This document shows, piece by piece, positions 56,910-64,000 of a DNA stretch of 64,000 nucleotides. Under the pieces are notes generated by a model, which was given only the letters and a program-made list of their open reading frames with translations, was not told the DNA's origin and ran no database searches. This stretch comes from Aeromonas dhakensis (GTDB lineage Bacteria > Pseudomonadota > Gammaproteobacteria > Enterobacterales > Aeromonadaceae): contig NZ_CDBH01000064.1 in the NCBI RefSeq assembly GCF_000820305.1, positions 291,222-355,221 on the forward strand. Direction: 5' to 3'. The translations under genes were made by a program, and so were the position numbers. Within the stretch, counting starts at the first letter, position 1. The number at the start of each line of letters is the position of its first letter.

Positions 56910-58648
56910 TTGAAACTCAATTATGAATTACTGAATGACGAACAATACAATGAATATCCTCTTGATTACAAAAGCTGCTTCAATGCTAGAGGCCTATATC
57001 ATTCAATGCAATTTGTGTTGAGATTAAGGCCTGACATACACAACCTACTAGATGCTACTGAGAATGGAATTCACACATCAAATAAATATGATTTTGAAAC
57101 AATTCAAGCTTTCTCCACATATCTTCACGAAACTATCCATTGGTGGCAGCACATAGGATCTATATCAGGTTTGATATTGAGTTTTTCGTATCCTGCACAA
57201 GCACATATAAACCATTCATTTTTAAAAGAATACATCAAGCATACTGGCCTAAAAAAACCCATAACAAAATACAATGTAAAAAACATTGCACATGCTAAAT
57301 CCAAAGAAAAAGAATTTTTGGCTATAAACCCCATACTGAACAATTTCCATGACATTGAATTTTTCAAAAACTTAATTATAGAGCCGAAATCAGCACCATC
57401 ATTTATTAACGACAAGCTTTTTGAATCAGTAGGACATTCTTTTCATATAGCCTACTCATCGTTTGTTGCGGTCTTATCTACAAGTTTTGATAGAAACTTA
57501 AATTTTTTGCCAAACGCCAAAGATTGGCATGTGGGGTTTGATATTTTACAAGAAAAAAAGGAACCCAATCACTGTTATGGTGAGCCAGCTTATATTTCAT
57601 CCATTGGGCTGATTGAATTGTATGAAGGTCAAGCGCGATTTACACAGATGCAGTATTTGTTCTACTCATCTGGTGAAGCTCTAGAATGGAAGGATTTCGA
57701 AGATCTAGGAATGTTGGATGGAATATATTACTCAGCCTTTAACACATTTTTAACACTTACTGAATCAGAAAGACCTGAAGACTTAGGAAGCCCATTAGTA
57801 GCGCTGTTCTTGTTGGTTTTAGATATTGCGATAAATCCAGGTGAAGGATTTCCATTCGAAATTGAGGATTACAAAAAATTCATAGATTCAACTAATCCAG
57901 GCATTAGGTTTATGAATCTGTGTAAGGTGATTAAAAACAAACACCCCGAATTTAAAACATTAATCATTGATTATTCAACACCTGAGTATTACCATGTGTC
58001 AACAGCTCTTTCAGCTGCAATTGATAGTCACTCACCACTAGATATTGCTGGAAAAATATGCCATTGGGTGGATAATGAAAACTCACTGATTGAATTAATG
58101 AAAGAAGAACAATCATTTGAATTTCAAGATGAGAACCTACCAATCAGACTACTATTCTCAAGATTTATTAGATTCCAGCAGGACAAATTGCGAAATCCAT
58201 CTTATTTCTGTTGGACTGGATTTTATAGCGCAGGGAAGAAGGTGACGGATGAAAGTCTAACTCTGTTCCAAGAACACCAATCTTTATTTACTGATAAATC
58301 TGATGGTGATATATATCCAAGAAAATTCCCGGAAAAAGATGAGGCTAAAGTGCAAAAAACATTTGATACTTTTTATGCATGGGTAGCCATGTATGACTTA
58401 TGTAGACAATGGATTGTTGGTGAAGGTGATTTTGATTATGATTACTTCTGGCTGTCTAGTAAGTACTCGAGAAGTGAATTCGAGAGCTGGGCACGAAACC
58501 ACTTTAAACTCGTATATGGGGTCGATCCTAGTGACTTTGAAATAGTCTTTTAAAGACAAACAAACCTGTAAGGTGTGGCAAATAACAAAGTGGCTAAGTC
58601 CGATTAATTCTGCGCTTTTTCATCGCCCATTAGGGGTGTAAATTGGTT
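56577..58648. mobile_element. One-gene AT-rich islet inserted after potD
   Basis: About 2.07 kb of AT-rich DNA with a single gene lies between two similar terminators (56546-56576 and 58649-58678) and splits potD from the glutathione transferase gene. No transposase or integrase is inside. The boundaries are set by the terminators and composition, so they are approximate. Confidence 0.5.
56910..58553 (+). CDS. Unrecognised AT-rich gene with HEXXH metallopeptidase-like motif
   Basis: This 547-residue protein is AT-rich throughout, unlike the GC-rich genes on both sides, and uses A/T-ending codons; horizontal transfer is likely. It has HETIH at residues 73-77 (TYLHETIHWWQHIG), a zinc-protease motif, and LYEGQARFTQ at 238-246, where E239 could be the third ligand of a gluzincin-type site. 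There is no signal peptide or membrane segment. TTG at 56910 was chosen since GGAG lies 7 bases upstream; the frame is open to another TTG at 56844. I do not recognise the family. A host-defence or toxin-like protease is conceivable from the islet context, but nothing proves it. Confidence 0.8.
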   Translation: MKLNYELLNDEQYNEYPLDYKSCFNARGLYHSMQFVLRLRPDIHNLLDATENGIHTSNKYDFETIQAFSTYLHETIHWWQHIGSISGLILSFSYPAQAHINHSFLKEYIKHTGLKKPITKYNVKNIAHAKSKEKEFLAINPILNNFHDIEFFKNLIIEPKSAPSFINDKLFESVGHSFHIAYSSFVAVLSTSFDRNLNFLPNAKDWHVGFDILQEKKEPNHCYGEPAYISSIGLIELYEGQARFTQMQYLFYSSGEALEWKDFEDLGMLDGIYYSAFNTFLTLTESERPEDLGSPLVALFLLVLDIAINPGEGFPFEIEDYKKFIDSTNPGIRFMNLCKVIKNKHPEFKTLIIDYSTPEYYHVSTALSAAIDSHSPLDIAGKICHWVDNENSLIELMKEEQSFEFQDENLPIRLLFSRFIRFQQDKLRNPSYFCWTGFYSAGKKVTDESLTLFQEHQSLFTDKSDGDIYPRKFPEKDEAKVQKTFDTFYAWVAMYDLCRQWIVGEGDFDYDYFWLSSKYSRSEFESWARNHFKLVYGVDPSDFEIVF

Positions 58649-58678
58649 GGGGGGCAAACGTTGGCCCCTCTCTTTTTT
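58649..58678 (+). terminator. Right look-alike terminator
   Basis: GGGGGGCAA-ACG-TTGGCCCC followed by TCTCTTTTTTCATGAC parallels the potD terminator, including the CAT(A/G)AC after the T run. It follows the AT-rich gene by 95 bases. Confidence 0.8.
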
Positions 58679-58753
58679 CATGACTGCCCGTGGTGCTCCG
58701 CGAAGCAATCTTTCGCCGATATCGCGGGTGGCCTGAGCCAATCAGGAGTATTC

Positions 58754-59371
58754 ATGTCCGATCTGACCCTCTTCTTCGCCCCCGGCTCCTGCGCCGTGGC
58801 GGTCCAAATCGCACTGCTGGAAACCGGCGCCCCGTTTACTGCCCGCCAGCTTAATCTGGCTGCCGGTGAGCAGCGTTCGCCCGAATACCTCGCCATCAAC
58901 CCCAAAGGGCGGGTGCCTGCCCTGATCACCGAGCAGGGCACCCTGACCGAGACCCCGGCCCTGCTGCTCTATGTGGCGCAGCGCTTCCCTGATGCCAAAC
59001 TGGCACCGCTGGACAACCCGTTCCTGCTGGCCCGCATGCAGGAGGTCAACAGCTTTCTCGCCTCCACCGTGCATGTCTCCCATGCCCATGGTCGCCGTGG
59101 CAGCCGCTGGGCCGATGACGAACAGGCCATTGTCGCCATGCAGCAGAAAGTCGCCAGCAATATGCGCGATGGCTTTGCCCAGATCGAGCAGCACTATCTG
59201 GCAGGCCCCTGGGTACTCGGCGAGCAGTTCAGCGTGGCGGACATCTATCTGTTCGTGGTCGCGGGCTGGCTGAAAAGCGATGGGGTCGAGATCAGTGAAT
59301 TCCCCAAAGTGGCCGATCATTATCGCCGAATGCTAACCCGTCCGGCGGTCAACAAAGCCCTCTCCAACTAA
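58754..59371 (+). CDS. Glutathione S-transferase family protein
   Basis: This 205-residue protein has an N-terminal thioredoxin-like domain (LTLFFAPGSCAVAVQIALLETGAPF; NPKGRVPALITEQGTLTETPALLLYVAQRFP, with the cis-Pro and TET glutathione-binding loop) and a C-terminal helical domain (LGEQFSVADIYLFVVAGWL). The SCAVAVQ start resembles beta-class bacterial transferases, which use a cysteine (SC). The ATG at 58754 has CAGGAG upstream; the open frame before it is not coding. Confidence 0.93.
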   Translation: MSDLTLFFAPGSCAVAVQIALLETGAPFTARQLNLAAGEQRSPEYLAINPKGRVPALITEQGTLTETPALLLYVAQRFPDAKLAPLDNPFLLARMQEVNSFLASTVHVSHAHGRRGSRWADDEQAIVAMQQKVASNMRDGFAQIEQHYLAGPWVLGEQFSVADIYLFVVAGWLKSDGVEISEFPKVADHYRRMLTRPAVNKALSN

Positions 59372-59387
59372 GTAAAAAATCAATAGA

Positions 59388-59416
59388 AAGGGTGCCGAGG
59401 CTCTGCTGGCACCCTT
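59388..59416 (+). terminator. Terminator after the glutathione transferase gene
   Basis: AAGGGTGCC and GGCACCCTT form a 9-bp stem around an 11-base loop, followed by CTTTCT. Confidence 0.75.
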
Positions 59417-59439
59417 CTTTCTCTTTCCTCCCCCGCCTT

Positions 59440-59455
59440 TGAGATCGTTTTCACA
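59440..59455. promoter_or_regulatory. CRP-type site upstream of rbsD
   Basis: TGAGA-TCGTTT-TCACA matches the CRP consensus TGTGA-N6-TCACA at 9 of 10 positions. It lies 126 bases before rbsD, consistent with catabolite control of ribose uptake. Confidence 0.7.
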
Positions 59456-59510
59456 TTTCCGTGGTTTTGCCGTGGCCCTTCCATCCTAAAAAGCCTATCT
59501 TTGCGCCATA

Positions 59511-59526
59511 ACGCAACCGGTTGCGT
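59511..59526. promoter_or_regulatory. LacI-family operator of the rbs operon (probable RbsR site)
   Basis: ACGCAACCGGTTGCGT is a perfect 16-base palindrome with a central CG, the form bound by LacI-family repressors. A further half-site TAACCGATTGCC follows. It lies 55 bases upstream of rbsD. Assignment to RbsR is from context; rbsR is expected after rbsK, outside the window. Confidence 0.75.
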
Positions 59527-59580
59527 AACCGATTGCCTAGCTAACATCAGATACGCGGGCATAGCCTGCCGAGGTGCTGT

Positions 59581-60000
59581 ATGAAACGAGGCGTACTGCT
59601 CAATGCTCCCCTGAGTGCCCTGGTGGCAAGGATGGGCCACACCGACGAGATCACCGTCTGCGATGCGGGTCTGCCTATCCCGGTGGGCCCCGAGCGCATC
59701 GATCTGGCGCTGATGGCGGGGACGCCGAGCCTTGGCACCGTGCTGACCGCCCTGCTCACCGACCTGGTGGTGGAGAAGGTGATCATGGCAAGCGAGATCA
59801 AGCAGATCAGCCCCGCCGCCCATCAGGCGCTGGTGGATCAGCTGGAGGCGCACGCCGCTGCCCAGGGCAAGCCCATCACCATCGAATACTGCCTGCACGA
59901 AGAATTCAAGGCTCGCTCCCACCAGAGCAAGGCCATCGTGCGCAGCGGCGAGGTGACCCCCTACGCCAACCTCATTCTCTGCGCCGGCGTGGCGTTTTAA
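59581..60000 (+). CDS. rbsD: D-ribose pyranase
   Basis: RbsD interconverts pyranose and furanose forms of ribose. The 139-residue protein matches E. coli RbsD in length and in [34 protein letters not shown], where the catalytic His is in GHTD, and in [15 protein letters not shown]. First gene of the operon. Confidence 0.96.
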   Translation: MKRGVLLNAPLSALVARMGHTDEITVCDAGLPIPVGPERIDLALMAGTPSLGTVLTALLTDLVVEKVIMASEIKQISPAAHQALVDQLEAHAAAQGKPITIEYCLHEEFKARSHQSKAIVRSGEVTPYANLILCAGVAF

Positions 60001-60020
60001 GCCTTTTCAAGGAATCAGCC

Positions 60021-61544
60021 ATGAGTACAACCCCTTCGCCCATTCTGTCGCTCACCGGGATCGTCAAGACCTTCCCCGGCGTGCGGGCGCTCGATGAGGC
60101 AGGCCTCAAGGTCTACCCAGGTCAGGTAATGGCCCTGCTCGGCGAAAACGGCGCTGGCAAATCCACCCTGATGAAGGTACTGACCGGCATCTATCAGGCC
60201 GATGCGGGCACCATCAGTTATCGCGGTGAGCCGGTTCACTTCAAGGGACCTCGCGACTCCCAGGATCAGGGGATCAGCATCATCCACCAGGAGCTGAACC
60301 TGCTGCCGGAGCTCTCCATTGCCGCCAACATCTTCCTCGGCCGCGAACCGCGCACCCGCTTTGGCAGCATCGATCACAAGCAGTTGCGTGAGCGTGCCAG
60401 CACCCTGCTGGCACGACTTGGCGTCAAACACGGCCCGGATACCCGGCTCGGGAGTCTCTCCATCGGTGAACAGCAGATGGTGGAGATCGCCAAGGCACTC
60501 TCCTTTGATGCCAGCGTCATCATCATGGACGAACCCACCGATGCGCTGACCGACACCGAGACCGAGCAGCTGTTCAAGGTTATCCGCGAGCTGCGTGAGC
60601 AGGGCTGCGGCATCGTCTACATCTCCCACCGCCTGAAAGAGATCTTCGAGATCTGCGATCGGGTCACCGTGCTGCGCGATGGCAAGTGGATCGGCGACCA
60701 GGCGGTGAGCGAGCTCGACGAAGACAGGATCATCGAGATGATGGTGGGCCGCCGACTGGAAGAGCAGTACCCGCGTCTGGTGCGCGAGCTCGGCCCGGTC
60801 AGCCTGCAGGTCAAGGATCTGGCCGGCCCCGGCGTGCGCGGGGTGAGCTTCTCCCTGCGCCAGGGGGAAATTCTGGGCTTCAGCGGCCTGATGGGATCCG
60901 GCCGCACCGAGCTGATGAAGCTTATCTATGGTGCCAGCCCCATCAGCGCCGGCCAGGTGACCGTGGATGGTCACGCGCTGGCCCCCAGAAGCCCGGCCGA
61001 TGGCCTGGCCGCCGGCATCGCCTACATCTCCGAGGATCGCAAGGGTGACGGCCTGGTGCTGGAGCTGTCGGTGCGCGAAAACATGAGCCTGTGCGCCCTC
61101 GGCGAGTTCATCCGTGGTGGCAAGATTGACGGCCAGGCCGAACGCCAGGCGGTGGGCGACTATGTGCGCCTGTTCAACATCAAGACCCCCAGTCAGGATC
61201 AGCTGATAAAACTGCTCTCCGGCGGCAACCAGCAGAAGGTGGCCATCGCCAAGGGGCTGCTGACCCGCCCCAAGGTGCTGATCCTGGATGAGCCGACCCG
61301 CGGCGTCGATGTCGGCGCCAAGAAGGAGATCTATCAGCTCATCAACCAGTTCAAGAAGGAGGGGATGAGCATCATCCTGGTCTCCTCCGAGATGCCGGAA
61401 GTGCTCGGCATGAGTGACCGCATCCTGGTGATGCACGAAGGGCGCATCAGCGCAGAGTTCAATACCCGCGACGCCAATCAGGAAAAACTGATGGCGGCGG
61501 CAGTCGGCAAACAGTGGCAAGCAGAGCAAGAGGCAGCACAATGA
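60021..61544 (+). CDS. rbsA: Ribose ABC transporter ATPase
   Basis: RbsA is the double ABC ATPase of ribose import. The 507-residue protein has a first domain with Walker [10 protein letters not shown] and signature LSIGEQQ, and a second domain with the degenerate Walker A region [10 protein letters not shown] and signature LSGGNQQK, as usual for this sugar family. AAGGAAT precedes the ATG at 60021. It overlaps rbsC by 4 bases. Confidence 0.96.
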   Translation: MSTTPSPILSLTGIVKTFPGVRALDEAGLKVYPGQVMALLGENGAGKSTLMKVLTGIYQADAGTISYRGEPVHFKGPRDSQDQGISIIHQELNLLPELSIAANIFLGREPRTRFGSIDHKQLRERASTLLARLGVKHGPDTRLGSLSIGEQQMVEIAKALSFDASVIIMDEPTDALTDTETEQLFKVIRELREQGCGIVYISHRLKEIFEICDRVTVLRDGKWIGDQAVSELDEDRIIEMMVGRRLEEQYPRLVRELGPVSLQVKDLAGPGVRGVSFSLRQGEILGFSGLMGSGRTELMKLIYGASPISAGQVTVDGHALAPRSPADGLAAGIAYISEDRKGDGLVLELSVRENMSLCALGEFIRGGKIDGQAERQAVGDYVRLFNIKTPSQDQLIKLLSGGNQQKVAIAKGLLTRPKVLILDEPTRGVDVGAKKEIYQLINQFKKEGMSIILVSSEMPEVLGMSDRILVMHEGRISAEFNTRDANQEKLMAAAVGKQWQAEQEAAQ

Positions 61545-62506
61545 CAACCCAAACCCTTTCCCGCCGAGGCATCATGAGCAAGGAGTGGTGGATCGAGAAC
61601 AAATCGCTGGTGGCCCTGCTGGTGCTGATCGGCGTGGTCTCCTTCCTTAGCCCCAACTTCTTCACCGCCGACAACCTGCTCAACATCCTGCGCCAGACCT
61701 CGGTCAACGCCATCATGGCGGTCGGCATGACCCTGGTCATCCTCACCGCCGGCATCGATCTGTCGGTCGGCTCGGTACTGGCCCTGTGCGGCGCCCTGGC
61801 CGCCACCATGGTGGCCATGGAGCTGCCCATCATGCTGGTGATCCCCCTCACCCTGGGGGCCGGCGCCCTGCTTGGCGGCATCAGCGGCCTCATCATTGCC
61901 AAGGGCAAGGTGCAGGCCTTCATCGCCACCCTGGTCACCATGACCGCCCTGCGCGGCGTCACCATGGTCTATACCGAGGGGCGCCCCATCTCCACCGGTT
62001 TCAGTGACGGCGCCGATCACTTCGCCTGGCTGGGTACCGGTTACCTGTTCGGTCTGCCGGTGCCCATCTGGTTGATGGCCATCGTCTTCCTGCTGGCCTG
62101 GTTTATGCTCAACCACACTCGCCTGGGTCGCTACATCTATGCCCTGGGCGGCAACGAATCGGCCACCCGCCTCTCCGGCATCAATGTGGACCGGGTGAAG
62201 CTCGCGGTGTATGGTCTGTGCGGCATGCTGTCGGCACTGGCCGGGCTCATCGTCACTTCCCGCCTCTCCTCCGCCCAGCCGACCGCCGGCATGGGTTACG
62301 AGCTGGATGCCATCGCCGCCGTGGTGCTGGGGGGCACCAGCCTGATGGGGGGCAAGGGCCGCATCATGGGTACCCTGATCGGGGCGCTCATCATCGGCTT
62401 CCTCAACAATGCCCTCAACCTGCTCGACGTCTCGTCCTATTACCAGATGATCGCCAAGGCCAGCGTGATCTTGCTCGCCGTGATGATCGATAACAAAAGC
62501 AAGTAA
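61541..62506 (+). CDS. rbsC: Ribose ABC transporter permease
   Basis: RbsC forms the ribose channel. The 321-residue protein has eight to ten hydrophobic segments and the signature [27 protein letters not shown] plus the C-terminal [22 protein letters not shown]. The start overlaps the rbsA stop (ATGA). Confidence 0.96.
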   Translation: MTTQTLSRRGIMSKEWWIENKSLVALLVLIGVVSFLSPNFFTADNLLNILRQTSVNAIMAVGMTLVILTAGIDLSVGSVLALCGALAATMVAMELPIMLVIPLTLGAGALLGGISGLIIAKGKVQAFIATLVTMTALRGVTMVYTEGRPISTGFSDGADHFAWLGTGYLFGLPVPIWLMAIVFLLAWFMLNHTRLGRYIYALGGNESATRLSGINVDRVKLAVYGLCGMLSALAGLIVTSRLSSAQPTAGMGYELDAIAAVVLGGTSLMGGKGRIMGTLIGALIIGFLNNALNLLDVSSYYQMIAKASVILLAVMIDNKSK

Positions 62507-62524
62507 GCACACACAAGGAATGAA

Positions 62525-63403
62525 ATGATGAAAAAGCTCAATACCCTGCTCGCTGCCGCCATCATGTCCGTACTGGGCACCGCCCAGGCCGCCGATCACA
62601 CCCTGGCCATGGTGGTTTCCACCCTCAACAACCCCTTCTTCGTCACCATGAAGGAAGGGGCCGAAGCCAAGGCCAAGGAGCTTGGCTACGAGCTGGTGGT
62701 GCTGGACTCCCAGAATGACCCGGCCAAAGAGCTCTCCAACATGGAAGATCTCACCGTGCGCAAGGTCAACGCCATCCTGATCAACCCGACCGATTCCGAA
62801 GCGGTAGGCAACGCCATCCGCTTGGCCAACAAGGCCAACATTCCGGTGCTGACCCTGGACCGCGGCGCGGCGCAGGGTGACGTCAAGGCCCACATCGCCT
62901 CCGACAACGTAGCGGGCGGCAAACTGGCCGGCGATTTCATCACCCAGAAGCTGGGTGCCGGTGCCAAGGTGATCCAGCTGGAAGGGATCGCCGGTACCTC
63001 CGCCGCCCGTGACCGCGGCGAAGGCTTTGCCCTGGCCGTGGCCGCCAACAAACTGGAAGTGCTGGCCTCCCAGCCCGCCGACTTTGACCGCACCAAGGGT
63101 CTGAACGTCATGGAGAACCTGCTGGCCGCTCACCCGAGCGTGCAGGCGGTATTCGCCCAGAACGACGAGATGGCGCTGGGTGCCATCCGCGCGGTGCAGG
63201 CCGCCGGCAAAGAGGTGATGATCGTCGGCTTCGACGGCACCGACGATGGCAAGGCCGCCGTGGCCAAGGGTAAACTGGCCGCCACCGTGGCCCAGCAGCC
63301 CGCCCTGATCGGCGCCATCGGCGTGGAAACCGCCGACAAGGTGCTCAAGGGCCAGCCGGTGGAAAAATCCATCCCGGTTCCGCTGCAAGTGGTCAGCAAG
63401 TAA
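62525..63403 (+). CDS. rbsB: Periplasmic ribose-binding protein
   Basis: RbsB binds ribose for transport and chemotaxis. The 292-residue protein has a signal peptide ([22 protein letters not shown]) and a type I binding fold with [34 protein letters not shown] and [14 protein letters not shown]. Two tandem ATG codons start it; an AAGGAAT lies upstream. Confidence 0.97.
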   Translation: MMKKLNTLLAAAIMSVLGTAQAADHTLAMVVSTLNNPFFVTMKEGAEAKAKELGYELVVLDSQNDPAKELSNMEDLTVRKVNAILINPTDSEAVGNAIRLANKANIPVLTLDRGAAQGDVKAHIASDNVAGGKLAGDFITQKLGAGAKVIQLEGIAGTSAARDRGEGFALAVAANKLEVLASQPADFDRTKGLNVMENLLAAHPSVQAVFAQNDEMALGAIRAVQAAGKEVMIVGFDGTDDGKAAVAKGKLAATVAQQPALIGAIGVETADKVLKGQPVEKSIPVPLQVVSK

Positions 63404-63411
63404 GTTGACGG

Positions 63412-63433
63412 GGGGAGGTTCGCCTCCCCTTTT
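63412..63433 (+). terminator. Intra-operon hairpin between rbsB and rbsK
   Basis: GGGGAGG-TTCG-CCTCCCC plus TTTT is a compact terminator with a UUCG tetraloop, 77 bases before rbsK. It likely lowers rbsK expression relative to the abundant binding protein. Confidence 0.8.
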
Positions 63434-63509
63434 CACTCAGGGTTGACGGTGCTTCCCGGCCTGGATCCGGCTTTCGTGTCCATGCCAAGATGCATCAGGA
63501 GTACTCAAC

Positions 63510-64000
63510 ATGAATCGTCTCGTCGTTCTGGGCAGTGTCAATGCAGACCACGTGCTGCGCGTTCCCCACTTTCCTCGCCCGGGTGAAACCCTGACCGGCC
63601 ACAGCTACCAGGTGGTGCCCGGTGGCAAGGGCGCCAATCAGGCGGTGGCCGCCGCCCGGTTAGGTGCACAAGTCTCCTTTATCGCCCGCATCGGCGATGA
63701 CGCCATCGGCCAGCAGATGAAGAGCGGCTTTGCCAAAGACGGCATCGACGTGAGCGCCGTCGAGCTCGATCCCAAGCTCCCCACCGGGATCGCCATCATC
63801 TATGTGAGCGATGAGGGGGAGAACAGCATCGGCATCTCCGCCGAAGCCAACGGCGCCCTCACCCCGGCCGTGGTGAAAGGCCATGAAGCGATGATCTCAG
63901 CCGCCCACACCCTGCTGCTGCAGCTGGAAGTGCCGCTGGAAAGCGTGCTGGAAGCCGCCCGCCTGGCCCGTACCCACGGCACCCGGGTGGTACTCAACCC
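63510..64000 (+). CDS. rbsK: Ribokinase (3'-truncated by the window end)
   Basis: RbsK phosphorylates ribose to ribose 5-phosphate. The visible 163 codons start MNRLVVLGSVNADHVLRVPHFPRPGETL and carry the PfkB-family motif GGKGANQA (39-46), then IARIGDDAIGQQM and NANGAL-like SAEANGAL. The ATP-binding C-terminus lies beyond the window. CAGGAG precedes the ATG. Confidence 0.96.
   Translation, partial: MNRLVVLGSVNADHVLRVPHFPRPGETLTGHSYQVVPGGKGANQAVAAARLGAQVSFIARIGDDAIGQQMKSGFAKDGIDVSAVELDPKLPTGIAIIYVSDEGENSIGISAEANGALTPAVVKGHEAMISAAHTLLLQLEVPLESVLEAARLARTHGTRVVLN

Noticed and set aside
58643..58753. Possible N-terminal extension of the GST, including a CPWC motif
   Set aside because: It overlaps the terminator and lacks a ribosome site, whereas CAGGAG sits before the ATG at 58754.
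61478..63436. 652-codon minus-strand frame opposite rbsC and rbsB
   Set aside because: Antisense shadow crossing two clear ribose transport genes.

Overview
The window looks like a chromosomal segment of an Aeromonas species (Gammaproteobacteria). This is inferred from the high GC content, the near-identity of FNR, Rmf and FabA to enterobacterial and vibrio homologues, and an Escherichia-like gene order: pyrD, zapC, rlmKL, uup, rmf, fabA, ycbZ, then pepN, then proQ-prc and msrC, then cbb3 oxidase, fnr, uspE and ttcA. Almost all of it is core chromosome. No rRNA, tRNA or CRISPR array was seen.

Layout: (1) 0-1.2 kb, two half-size PqiA/LetA-type membrane proteins; (2) 1.4-5 kb, the methylcitrate cycle genes prpBCD; (3) 5-14.7 kb, a neutral-lipid storage locus. 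It holds an FFLEELY-motif protein, a PHA-granule-system protein, a wax ester synthase/DGAT, a TPR-like protein, a PhaD-like TetR regulator, a patatin lipase, a phasin, a two-domain acyl-CoA reductase-like SDR fusion and a membrane-anchored alpha/beta hydrolase, with no PHA synthase in view; (4) 14.8-16.8 kb, SOS gene yebG and an orphan tyrosine recombinase; (5) 17-28.4 kb, the ycbZ-fabA/rmf/DUF3466-uup/grx-rlmKL/zapC/pyrD block with two candidate tandem small RNAs; (6) 28.4-40.4 kb, NAD-glutamate dehydrogenase, DUF2835, pepN, prc, proQ, msrC and a small secreted or anchored protein; (7) 40.6-50.9 kb, ccoNOQP with its assembly genes ccoH, ccoI, ccoS and a TauE/SafE-like protein, then fnr (preceded by a perfect FNR box), uspE and ttcA; (8) 50.9-56.5 kb, DUF2987, a membrane protein and potABCD, in which potD has a TAA stop at codon 4; (9) 56.5-58.7 kb, an AT-rich one-gene islet encoding an unrecognised HEXXH protein, bracketed by two look-alike terminators; (10) 58.7-64 kb, a glutathione S-transferase and the ribose operon rbsDACBK, cut by the window end inside rbsK.

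The strongest candidates for something undescribed are the lipid storage locus, where PHA-type regulator and coat proteins sit with wax ester enzymes, and the AT-rich putative metallopeptidase inserted at the potD terminator. Smaller leads are the potD nonsense codon, the tandem sRNA-like units at 26.36-26.60 kb, the terminator-like hairpin directly upstream of rmf, and a 30-codon ORF translationally overlapping ccoI. All function calls come from reading the sequence and recalling families; no database search was run.
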